This document shows positions 17,060 to 24,955 of a stretch of 46,740 nt of DNA, one piece after another. The notes beneath the pieces are model-generated. The model was not told the origin of the DNA. It ran no database searches and saw only the letters and a list, made by a program, of their open reading frames with translations. The number at the start of each line of letters is the position of its first letter. Position 1 is the stretch's first letter. Source of the DNA: JAKVCB01 sp963578605 (GTDB taxonomy: Bacteria > Planctomycetota > Planctomycetia > Pirellulales > Lacipirellulaceae); contig CAUZEA010000040.1 of assembly GCA_963578605.1 (NCBI GenBank), positions 1 through 46,740 on the forward strand, written 5' to 3'. Position numbers and translations under genes: made by a program.

Positions 17060-18061
17060 TCAACCGCGTTCGATCGTCTGCCAGTTGTGCCCATCCGCAG
17101 ACGCCAGTCCCGCCAGGTTGACCTTGAGCGTTTGCAATCCCTCCTCGAGTGTGCAGTACACCTTGGCTTTGCCCTCGACGGCGTCGAGAAAATTATGGGC
17201 CTGGAAAACAAATATGTCATCCCGCTCGCTCGGTGCATTTTGCTCGATGTGCCACTGGCCATCGGGCTTGTCCTGCCACATCCAACGCCTGTTGTGAAAT
17301 TCGACCTGGACGGTTGCTTTTTCGCACACAATTTTAACCGTCGTTTCGGCGGCTGCCTGGTACAGGTTCAAGCTGTAGCAACCAAGACAATCACCCTGTC
17401 GTGTAAGCACGTGGACGGTATCTTCGACCTCAACGCCATCTAGCGCCTGGTGGGCCGCGTCGGTCGTCAGGCGATCGACAGGTCCTACGAACCATTCGCC
17501 CAGGTTGATCATATGCGTGATGGCATCCTGAATCGCACCGCCTCCGGTCTTGTGATCCTTAAAATAAATGTTGCGATATGCGGGTCGGTGGAACGCAAAG
17601 TCGCCACCTGTCATAATAACCAGTTCAAGCGGTTTGCCGAACCGACCGCTGTCAATCGCCGCCTTGATCGCCTGGGACTCTGGATAACTGCGCCAGACGT
17701 AGGCCACCGCAGTGGTTACGCCCTGCCGAGCGACGGTGTCCATCATTTGCTCGACCCCGCCGAGACTCACACTGAGTGGTTTTTCGCACAAAACATGGAT
17801 CCCCGCATCGGCAAGGCGGGTCGTCATCGGCACATGCACGTCAGCCGGGGCACAGACCACGGCGACTTCAGGCTTCCACGCGAGCCCGTCGTCGATATTG
17901 TCAAACGTTGCACTAACGCCATAGCGATCGGAAATGGTTCCGCGGAGCTCGTCGTTGATTTCAGAGAAGGCAAGCTCGGTACGATCGGTTCTGCCAAAAC
18001 ATCGCAAATGCCGTTCGCCAATCGATCCAACGCCAATGATAAGAACACGGTGTTTTTTCAC
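17060..18061 (-). CDS. Gfo/Idh/MocA family NAD(P)-dependent oxidoreductase
   Basis: The 333-residue enzyme starts with GTG and a Rossmann fold: VLIIGVGSIGERHLRCF is the dinucleotide loop, followed by VAVVCAPADVHVPMT and HVLCEKPLSVSLGG, which holds the conserved Lys of the EKP motif. The C-terminal half carries TGGGAIQDAITHMINLGEW, the family's substrate-binding region with the usual Asp and His. Such enzymes oxidise or reduce sugars and inositols. It is encoded on the opposite strand from the MFS gene, with 44 bp between the two stops, and is divergent from the isomerase at 18386. The two metabolic genes share a 324-bp promoter region. Confidence 0.9.
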   Translation of the reverse strand: MKKHRVLIIGVGSIGERHLRCFGRTDRTELAFSEINDELRGTISDRYGVSATFDNIDDGLAWKPEVAVVCAPADVHVPMTTRLADAGIHVLCEKPLSVSLGGVEQMMDTVARQGVTTAVAYVWRSYPESQAIKAAIDSGRFGKPLELVIMTGGDFAFHRPAYRNIYFKDHKTGGGAIQDAITHMINLGEWFVGPVDRLTTDAAHQALDGVEVEDTVHVLTRQGDCLGCYSLNLYQAAAETTVKIVCEKATVQVEFHNRRWMWQDKPDGQWHIEQNAPSERDDIFVFQAHNFLDAVEGKAKVYCTLEEGLQTLKVNLAGLASADGHNWQTIERG

Positions 18062-18385
18062 GGGTGATAACCGTTAAGTGGAAAGTGCAAAATCAGGACT
18101 ATGGGTATTCGCTCCCACCATACACCATCAGCGCATAGCTGGTCTATGCTTGAGCGGATAGAAAACAATTTGAGGGTGCCAAAACCAACTCCCAATGGGC
18201 TAAAATGTGAACCGCCCTGTTTCAGCTGACCTCATTCCAGCCGGCCGGGTGGTTCCCGAAAATTGTGTTGGGACCCCGTCGGCCGAAAGCCAATAATTTC
18301 TTTTGTCGCAATTGACCGAATGGGAACGCCCTACCATGAAAAATCCAACCTCCCTCAAAACGGCGCGTAACGGTTAGCCAAGCTG
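18062..18385. other. Divergent intergenic region with a possible 13-codon leader ORF
   Basis: The region separates the oxidoreductase and isomerase starts. Just before the isomerase an open frame at 18336-18377 (MKNPTSLKTARNG, then TAG) ends 8 bases before the isomerase ATG, so it could act as a short translated leader. No repeat of an amino acid suggests classical attenuation. I see no convincing promoter boxes or RNA element in the rest. Confidence 0.3.
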
Positions 18386-19219
18386 ATGAAACTCTCCCTC
18401 TCAGTACGAATTGCCGAATCGCTTTCGAAAACAGAACTGTTTATCCCGTTTGCGCAAATCGTAAGTATTGCTGCCGAAGCTGGATATGAGGCCATCTGTA
18501 TACGGGCAAGTGCCGGTGGCGTGAACACTTCCAACGACGAGTTGAAGCAAATGCGCGACTGTGTGCAGCAGGCTGGCTTACGGGTCTCGATGGTGACGGC
18601 CGACTTTCACGTACCGCTCAACAACGAGCATGGTCCAGAAAGCCTACAGAATATTGGCCCCACTCTCGATGTTGCCGAATTGCTTGACTGCGACCTCGTG
18701 CGGGTTTGCCTGAAGAACCGTGCCGACATTTCCCATGCCCGAGGTGCCGCCGACCAGGCAGCTGACCGTGGCCTGCGACTTGCACACCAGTGCCACACGT
18801 CGTCGCTGTTTGAAGAAGTCGAGCCGATGCTGGAAGTCCTTCACGAAATCGATCGGCCTAATTTCGGTATTATTTACGAACCAGCCAATCTCATGGTTTG
18901 TGGCCAGCCGTACGACGAATCAACGCTACGGGCCTTGAAACCGTTTCTGCTGAACGCCTATGTGCAAAATCACCTGCTCGATCCCAGTGGACCCGATTGG
19001 TTGAATACGTATTGTCGTGGCGAGGTACAGTTCCATCACTTGAACCTGTGGGAAGAGGGAGGCGTCGATTTCGCCAGCGTCTTTGCTGGTTTACAAGCGA
19101 TTCAATACGACGGCTACTTCACGATCCACCAGGCCCAAGGAATTGAAAATGTTGGAGGTGCGAAACGCTTCGCCCAGCGGTGTGTCGAGTGGCAGCGGGA
19201 ACAGGTAAAAAATCAATAG
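18386..19219 (+). CDS. Sugar phosphate isomerase/epimerase-like TIM-barrel protein
   Basis: The 277-residue product belongs to the AP-endonuclease-2-like xylose isomerase TIM-barrel superfamily. Typical strands are visible: GYEAICIRASAG, LRVSMVTADFHV, CDLVRVCLKN, GLRLAHQCHTSSLFE, NFGIIYEPANLMVCG, LNAYVQNHLLD and YDGYFTIHQAQG; these carry the metal-binding Glu, Asp and His positions of the family. Members isomerise or epimerise ketoses or act on inositol derivatives. It lacks a signal peptide. It lies 95 bp before the sialidase-fold gene on the same strand. The precise reaction cannot be deduced. Confidence 0.85.
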   Translation: MKLSLSVRIAESLSKTELFIPFAQIVSIAAEAGYEAICIRASAGGVNTSNDELKQMRDCVQQAGLRVSMVTADFHVPLNNEHGPESLQNIGPTLDVAELLDCDLVRVCLKNRADISHARGAADQAADRGLRLAHQCHTSSLFEEVEPMLEVLHEIDRPNFGIIYEPANLMVCGQPYDESTLRALKPFLLNAYVQNHLLDPSGPDWLNTYCRGEVQFHHLNLWEEGGVDFASVFAGLQAIQYDGYFTIHQAQGIENVGGAKRFAQRCVEWQREQVKNQ

Positions 19220-19314
19220 TGGGCTGGCCTGGCAACGCATCGACTCCGAATCAGCAGCGGCAAGCAACCAACAGTTATACTGTCGAATTGAACAAGATAG
19301 TCTATAGTAACACG

Positions 19315-20403
19315 ATGCATACCCGTCACCAGCAAAGCTCGTTTTTCCCGACCATCGTCCTGGTTAGCTTGGGCATTTTTGTTCTTGGATTGCCACACCA
19401 ACTTGTTGCCGCGAATCCAGCGGGTTTGGTCAACGCCGAATATGTTTTTACAAAAACGCCTCATTCCCAGTGCCACGCCTCAACCGTTGTGGAATGTCCG
19501 CAGGGACTCGTAGCCGCCTGGTTCGGTGGGACCCAGGAAAAACATCCTGATGTGGGCATTTGGCTCTCGCGGAAGATCGCCGGGAAGTGGGAGGCTCCAC
19601 GGGAAGTTCAGAACGGGGTGCAAGAAAATGGGACCCGCCATCCCTGTTGGAATCCTGTGCTCTTCCAGCGGGTCAATGGTCCGCTCCTGTTGTTTTACAA
19701 GGTCGGCCCCAGCCCCAGCACGTGGTGGGGAATGTTGTCGACCTCCACCGACAGCGGAAAAACGTGGTCACCTGGAAAAAAGCTCCCCGCAGGGATCCTG
19801 GGTCCTATCAAGAACAAACCAGTGGAACTCGCCAGTGGCCATGTTCTTTGTGGTTCGAGCACCGAGCACGATGGCTGGCAGGTCCACCTGGAATCGGCGC
19901 ACGACCCCACCGGGCCTTCCTGGCACAAAACGGAACCGCTTCCCGACAATCTTCGGCTATCGGCCATTCAACCAACTATCCTCCAAGGACCCGAAGGTTC
20001 GCTACAAATTCTTTGTCGCAGCCGCGCGGGAACGATCGTTACAAGCCATTCTGAAGACGGGGGGCAAACGTGGGACGAATTGAGTCCAACAGCCCTGCCC
20101 AACCCGAACTCAGGAATCGACGCCGTCACGCTGGCCAACGGGCGTCACCTGCTGGTCTACAATCACACGAAGAAGGGGCGTTCGCCACTGAATGTGGCCA
20201 TTTCTGCTGATGGAAAAACGTGGCAAGCGGCCTTCACCCTGGAAGATACGCCGGGTGAATATTCGTATCCTGCCGTCATTCAGTCGGCAGACGGCCTGGT
20301 CCACATCACCTACACCTGGAAGCGGCGCCGCATCAAGCACGTGGTCCTTGATCCCGCAAAACTCCCGCTGCATCCACTTGCCACCTTCAACGAACCTGAT
20401 TAA
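19315..20403 (+). CDS. Secreted sialidase-family (BNR/Asp-box) protein, intact
   Basis: The start is ATG 19315, giving 362 residues with a signal peptide at about 1-33 (FFPTIVLVSLGIFVLGLP, cleavage near VAA). The mature part reads as a six-bladed propeller: FTKTPHSQCHASTVVECPQG, LVAAWFGGTQEKHPDVGIW, and Asp boxes STDSGKTW, SEDGGQTW and SADGKTW. In the wider sialidase clan these motifs mark fold and not necessarily sialic acid specificity; a catalytic arginine triad cannot be confirmed by eye. It is a second, intact member of the fold also seen in the broken gene at 165-1692. It ends the putative catabolic block and would act outside the cytoplasm. Confidence 0.85.
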   Translation: MHTRHQQSSFFPTIVLVSLGIFVLGLPHQLVAANPAGLVNAEYVFTKTPHSQCHASTVVECPQGLVAAWFGGTQEKHPDVGIWLSRKIAGKWEAPREVQNGVQENGTRHPCWNPVLFQRVNGPLLLFYKVGPSPSTWWGMLSTSTDSGKTWSPGKKLPAGILGPIKNKPVELASGHVLCGSSTEHDGWQVHLESAHDPTGPSWHKTEPLPDNLRLSAIQPTILQGPEGSLQILCRSRAGTIVTSHSEDGGQTWDELSPTALPNPNSGIDAVTLANGRHLLVYNHTKKGRSPLNVAISADGKTWQAAFTLEDTPGEYSYPAVIQSADGLVHITYTWKRRRIKHVVLDPAKLPLHPLATFNEPD

Positions 20404-20489
20404 AAGTGGCGCGGCGTTGGTCACCCTTCGCCACGCTCCAACTCCCAAAGCTGGCTGGCAAAAGCGAAACCGGCACTGCAGATCGATTC

Positions 20490-21176
20490 TTAATTCTGCT
20501 GGCCTGTAACCCGAACGGGTGATGAATTCTGCTGGTCAAGCTCACGTTTCCCCGGAAACAACCAAAATGACAAGGCGCCTAACGGAAAGGCAATCAAGTG
20601 TGCCACATCCGCGGTTAAACGCTCGGGCTGATCAGGAATTTCAATCCAGGTCCAAGAAGCCCGCACCAGCAGGATGAGCAGAATCCCCAGGAAAAGAGTT
20701 TTGCGCCAACGCCAACCGCTCACCATCACGAGTAATCCCAGGCAACCGTAGTAACCAGCCGAGGGTCCCACGTCGTTGGTCTCGAATAACAACTGGCCGC
20801 GCCCAACTCCCAACTGCGCCAATGGCCACGCCACCAGTATTGAGAGAATCAGCAGCGCGACCACATGCACCCCCAAAAAAGTCAGCAATGCCCGCAGCGT
20901 ACCGCAGCGCCGTTCGGTAAGTCCCACGCAAACGGCCAACATGACAAACGAAGCATAAAAACTGAATCGTCCTGTGGTTAGCAGAAGAGAGCTGAACAAC
21001 GGATACCACTCGCCGGTCCAAAGATCAACCGGGGCAAAGCCAAACAATTTTTGCCAGGCAGGTCGGAGCAACTCGGTAAGTGTTTTGGCTGCCACGTTAC
21101 AGACGAGCATCAACACCAGCAATGTAAACGTGAGCGGCAGCTGTCTGAGCAAGGCAAGCGGTCGTGCGAGGGACAT
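20490..21176 (-). CDS. Rhomboid-like intramembrane serine protease
   Basis: The 228-residue protein is strongly hydrophobic with about six membrane segments. Two motifs support rhomboid: GPSAGYYGCLG, with the nucleophile S139, and VAHLIAFPLGAL, with H193 in the AHxxxxxxG pattern. The usual first-loop WR motif is not evident. Rhomboids cut membrane-anchored proteins within or near the membrane. In bacteria with PEP-CTERM or GlyGly-CTERM secretomes, rhomboid relatives can process C-terminal anchors, and PEP-CTERM proteins are encoded in this window, but the link here is only positional. It is convergent with the sialidase-fold gene and divergent from the DUF1501 gene. Confidence 0.72.
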   Translation of the reverse strand: MSLARPLALLRQLPLTFTLLVLMLVCNVAAKTLTELLRPAWQKLFGFAPVDLWTGEWYPLFSSLLLTTGRFSFYASFVMLAVCVGLTERRCGTLRALLTFLGVHVVALLILSILVAWPLAQLGVGRGQLLFETNDVGPSAGYYGCLGLLVMVSGWRWRKTLFLGILLILLVRASWTWIEIPDQPERLTADVAHLIAFPLGALSFWLFPGKRELDQQNSSPVRVTGQQN

Positions 21177-21459
21177 AACGATTCAATTCACTTTTCCCGG
21201 AGCCCCACATTTACTGGGGAGCGATCGTCGCGGTAGCGGCAAACGGGATCTTACTTTCATTGCTGTGTGAACGGATTACTGGTATCCTGAAATACTCTAG
21301 TTGGAGCGGGCATGTAGCGGGCATTGTGTCAAAGAATCGGGCGAAGCTCCAGGTGTCACAAACGGCGCGGAGACTTGATCTGCGTCCGTGGAGATACTCC
21401 AAGATCCGGCAAGCATGCACACATGGTCAATGTTCCCGGCGTATGATACTGGCAAACCC

Positions 21460-22879
21460 ATGAGCAACCGGCCGCAATCCTCTACATTCCGAAAACCCGG
21501 TTGCCAGACGTGATTATCTCCGCCTGGGACTGCTGGGAGGTTTGGGGCTGACGCTACCCGAGTTGTTTTCGCTGCGAGCTTCCGGAAGCACCAATCCTCA
21601 ACCGCCGCTCGGTACGGCCCGCTCCTGTATTCTGCTCTTCATGTATGGCGGACCGGCACACCAGGACATTTGGGACATGAAGCCGAACGGTCCCACCGAT
21701 ACCCGTGGCGAATTCCATCCAGTTCCAACCAGCGTGCCGGGCATCCAGGTGTGTGAACACATTCCGTATCTCGCCAAACAGGCACATCGCTATGCAATCG
21801 TGCGTTCACTCACACACGAAGACAGTACCCACGAGACCGCCTTCTACACCATGGTGACGGGGCGGGCACGCAATCCGCAGTCTGGCGTGGCAGCCCTGCC
21901 CACAGACCATCCCCACATGGGATCGGTCGTATCACAACTCCAAAAGTCAAGTAGCCCCCTTTCGCCATTCGTAACGAACAGGCAAACGCTCGAGAATGGT
22001 GGTGGCGAGTAAAACTATCCCGGGCTGGGGCCGGGGTTTCTGGGAAGTGCTTACGAACCAACCGTTCTGTACAACCCGGAACTGCATCAGCCAGATGGCA
22101 CTTTCTCTGGACTCTCGCTGCCAGGGGACATTGACCCGGCACACTTTGACCAGCGGCTTCGGTTACTGGAATCTTCGAACGCCTCGCCCAGTTTCTTCAA
22201 TCCGACGTTGGCCAGTAACGAATTTCGTACCCATCAAGAGCGGGCCGCTGCCTTGTTGACGTCGTCGGCCGCGCGGCAGGCCTTCGACCTTTCTCGCGAA
22301 CCGGCAAGTGTCCGCAATCGCTACGGGATGACGCAGTATGGTCAGCACCTTCTGCTCGCACGGCGCCTTGTCGAGGCAGGTGTTTCGCTGATCACCGTTT
22401 ACTACAACCTGATGTTTCCACGCCTGCTGATTAACAACCAGCCGTTGTGGGACACGCATAAGCGCAATTTCATGTATTTGAAAGACCACCTGTTACCCTC
22501 GGTCTACCAGCCGATCAGCGTTTTGCTCGACGACCTCCACGAGCGCGGGTTGCTGGACGAAACACTGGTCGTATGGTCAAGCGAATTTGGGCGGACACCC
22601 GGTTTGAACAAGGAGGGCGGGCGCGATCACTGGCCAGGGGCAAACTCGATCGTACTGGCGGGTGGTGGTATTCAGGGAGGGCAGGTGTACGGCGCCACCG
22701 ACAAGCGGGCTGCCTACCCGACCGAAGATCCCGTCACGCCGGGACAACTTACCGCAACGATCTTTTCGGCCTTGGGAATTGACCCGACCACGCAAGTCGA
22801 CGACCAGTTGCATCGGCCCCACCACATTGCCGACGGCGCACCACTCACGCAGTTGTTCGGAACATCGGGTGGGCAGTGA
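21460..22879 (+). pseudogene. DUF1501 protein, broken by a 5' frameshift and an in-frame TAA
   Basis: DUF1501 proteins are secreted sulfatase-like proteins of unknown activity, very frequent in planctomycetes. ATG 21460 opens MSNRPQSSTF but hits TGA at 21511; the true N-terminal signal (VARRDYLRLGLLGGLGLTLP) lies in the next frame, so one base too many (for example in the AAAACCC run near 21492-21498) is likely. The body then reads SCILLFMYGGPAHQDIWDMK, but at 22010-22012 a TAA interrupts it: GGE-stop-NYPGLGPGFLG continues in the same frame and runs to 22879 through WSSEFGRTPGLNKEGGRDHW, a DUF1501 hallmark. Two independent lesions argue for a pseudogene, unless the assembly carries errors. 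Confidence 0.8.
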
Positions 22880-22880
22880 A

Positions 22881-22925
22881 CCGCAAGCTGGCTCCCACCT
22901 CTGGCAAGGGGAGCGGAGCGGTTTT
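22881..22925. terminator. Possible terminator between convergent genes
   Basis: An interrupted stem forms from CCGC (22881) with GCGG (22918-22921) and GCTCCC (22891-22896) with GGGAGC (22909-22914), followed by five T. It lies two bases after the DUF1501 stop and points in that gene's direction. The internal loop makes it moderate at best. Confidence 0.4.
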
Positions 22926-22966
22926 TGGGGACCCGGCCGTCGGTCACCGCCGTGATACCCGGCGAC

Positions 22967-24955
22967 TTACCACTGCAGGATCAGTGGCGTTACATGCCGC
23001 GTGACAGTATGCCTGGGTGCCACGTTGCCGGAAAATTGTTCCGGTCGAGTGCGGTAAAGGGGCGAACCCTGCATCAGCGGCGGTGATACCTCCACAAGCG
23101 TATTCCCGCGAAAACGAAACTGGAATTTCGTGCCACCCGGAATCGCCGTGATCAAATACTGCTGGTGGTCAGGTTTGGTCCACGTTTCGGTTCTTTCCTC
23201 AACCGGAAATTGAAGGACGATCGCATCTCCTGATTCGATCGATCGCAGGTGCAGGTAGCTGCCGAACCAGTTCCACGAGACCGGTTCGCCATTTACGGTA
23301 CATTCAATCTGCCCGCGGTCGACCCACAGCGGGATCCGCACAAACGCTTCCTTGGCCTGTTTGTTTCGCAACACAACCTTACCTTCAAAGGGCAAATAGC
23401 TGTCGATATCGAGCCATGGCGATGCCCGATTCAGGAGCAGATTGATTCTTGCCACCGAGTTCTCGTACCGGAGCGTGGCGTCCCAGGCGTAAAACAGCCC
23501 CATGTTGCCATGCGGAGAACAACAGAGACTGGTGCTGGTTTTGTAAGGTGGGACATGGTTGGAATAGCCGCCGATGGTGGTTTGGACAACGTCCTCGGTG
23601 GTGGCACCGGGGAACTCGGGTGCGTCGGGCTTGCCCTGGCCCAACGCGTTTAAAAAGTGGGCGTCCTCCGGCGTAAATTGCATCTCCACGCCATGGTTAC
23701 GAATGTACAGATCGACATCCTCCCAGTAATCCCCCACGCCTGCGTACGAAAGCTTGACGGCCAGTCCGATCAGCCGCCCACACCCACAGCCCTGCCCGTC
23801 GCCAACCAGGCCAATCCGGGCGATTTCTATTTGCCGGGCCCACTCGTATCCATCGCGCACGAAATTCATCAGCCGCGTGTCGTTGGTGGCAATCGCATAT
23901 TCCAGGATCGCCCGCAGCACGTTGACGTGCCCATGCAGGTGCCCACGCCAATGGGCATGTTCAGCACCAACGATGCCCGGATATTCGCCTTTTTCCCAAT
24001 CAGCCCAGAATTGTGGCTTGGTGTAGAACCGGACCAGCTCTCCGGAAAGCTCGAGCGATTTTTCATTGCCCGTTAACAGATACCAATTGGCCAGCGCGCC
24101 GGGAATGTGGCCTTGGTGATTAAAGAGAGAGCCTTCTTCGCCAAATTTTTCATGGGTTGGTTCGACGGTATCTTTCCAGCCTTGCCGGGTGTAACTGGAG
24201 CGAAAATACTCGACGTCGATCCAACCATGGACGGGAAAGTAGGCGTAGTCCTCCTTGTGTACGGCGATGCGGTCCAGGCCATCGACCATTCGATCGACGA
24301 GCTCTTTCCAGACTGGATTGCCGGTGAACTGATACCAGATGATCATCGCCCGCATCATCCGCCCCTGCCCATGCATGTTTGCATGGGGCCTGTTTTCAGA
24401 GGGACCCAGCCAGGTCTTGGCAGGATCATCGGGAACGTAGTACAGGCCATCGTCGTGAACGTACGAGGCGAGCTCTCGCAGCATTCGTGCTTCGCGGCCC
24501 AAATACATCGGCTCCCCGGTCATCAACCGCTCCATGGCCATCACTTCGAGCGCCTTGGGCTGGCAGGCGTGCAGCGGCGACCACCACATGACCATGAACG
24601 GGTTGTTGTATTCGCCGAAGGCACAACCCCATTTCGACTCGCCGGGAAGACCAATCAGGTCCATCATCTTGGGCGACAACCCCAAGGGCTGTACGCCCCA
24701 ATACATTTCGTAATCGTGGGCTTCGCTAATGCTACGGGTGAAGTGATTGAGTCCCAAGCGTGCCCGCTCGGCCAGGTCGAGCGTCGCCGGGACGGTTGCC
24801 CGGTACGTTTCTCCCTCCAACAGTGGCCGGTTCAGCGCCGTCGGCTGGTTATCGTCAGCCCCGGCAACACTAGACTCATCCGCCAGGAGGTCGGCAACAA
24901 AACCGACTCCCAATACGAACACAGCAAACAAGGCAAAAAGATTTCTCACAATCAT
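22967..24955 (-). CDS. Secreted GH127-like (DUF1680) glycoside hydrolase
   Basis: The 662-residue protein has a signal peptide (IVRNLFALFAVFVLGVGFVADLLA) and an alpha/alpha-toroid N-terminal domain with HANMHGQGRMMRAMIIWYQF and HAHWRGHLHGHVNVLRAILE, then the TSLCCSPHGNMGLFY motif. In GH127 beta-L-arabinofuranosidases a neighbouring Cys pair of this kind provides the zinc site and the cysteine nucleophile; here they are about C478 and C479. A C-terminal beta-sandwich follows. Substrate could be L-arabinofuranosides or another furanoside. The ATG at 24955 overlaps the TGA of the preceding S74-repeat gene (TGATG), which implies translational coupling. A GTG one codon upstream is an alternative start. 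Confidence 0.85.
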   Translation of the reverse strand: MIVRNLFALFAVFVLGVGFVADLLADESSVAGADDNQPTALNRPLLEGETYRATVPATLDLAERARLGLNHFTRSISEAHDYEMYWGVQPLGLSPKMMDLIGLPGESKWGCAFGEYNNPFMVMWWSPLHACQPKALEVMAMERLMTGEPMYLGREARMLRELASYVHDDGLYYVPDDPAKTWLGPSENRPHANMHGQGRMMRAMIIWYQFTGNPVWKELVDRMVDGLDRIAVHKEDYAYFPVHGWIDVEYFRSSYTRQGWKDTVEPTHEKFGEEGSLFNHQGHIPGALANWYLLTGNEKSLELSGELVRFYTKPQFWADWEKGEYPGIVGAEHAHWRGHLHGHVNVLRAILEYAIATNDTRLMNFVRDGYEWARQIEIARIGLVGDGQGCGCGRLIGLAVKLSYAGVGDYWEDVDLYIRNHGVEMQFTPEDAHFLNALGQGKPDAPEFPGATTEDVVQTTIGGYSNHVPPYKTSTSLCCSPHGNMGLFYAWDATLRYENSVARINLLLNRASPWLDIDSYLPFEGKVVLRNKQAKEAFVRIPLWVDRGQIECTVNGEPVSWNWFGSYLHLRSIESGDAIVLQFPVEERTETWTKPDHQQYLITAIPGGTKFQFRFRGNTLVEVSPPLMQGSPLYRTRPEQFSGNVAPRHTVTRHVTPLILQW

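Noticed and set aside
20407..20438. Hairpin GTGGCG...CGCCAC after the sialidase-fold gene as a terminator
   Set aside because: The loop is long and there is no T-run after it.
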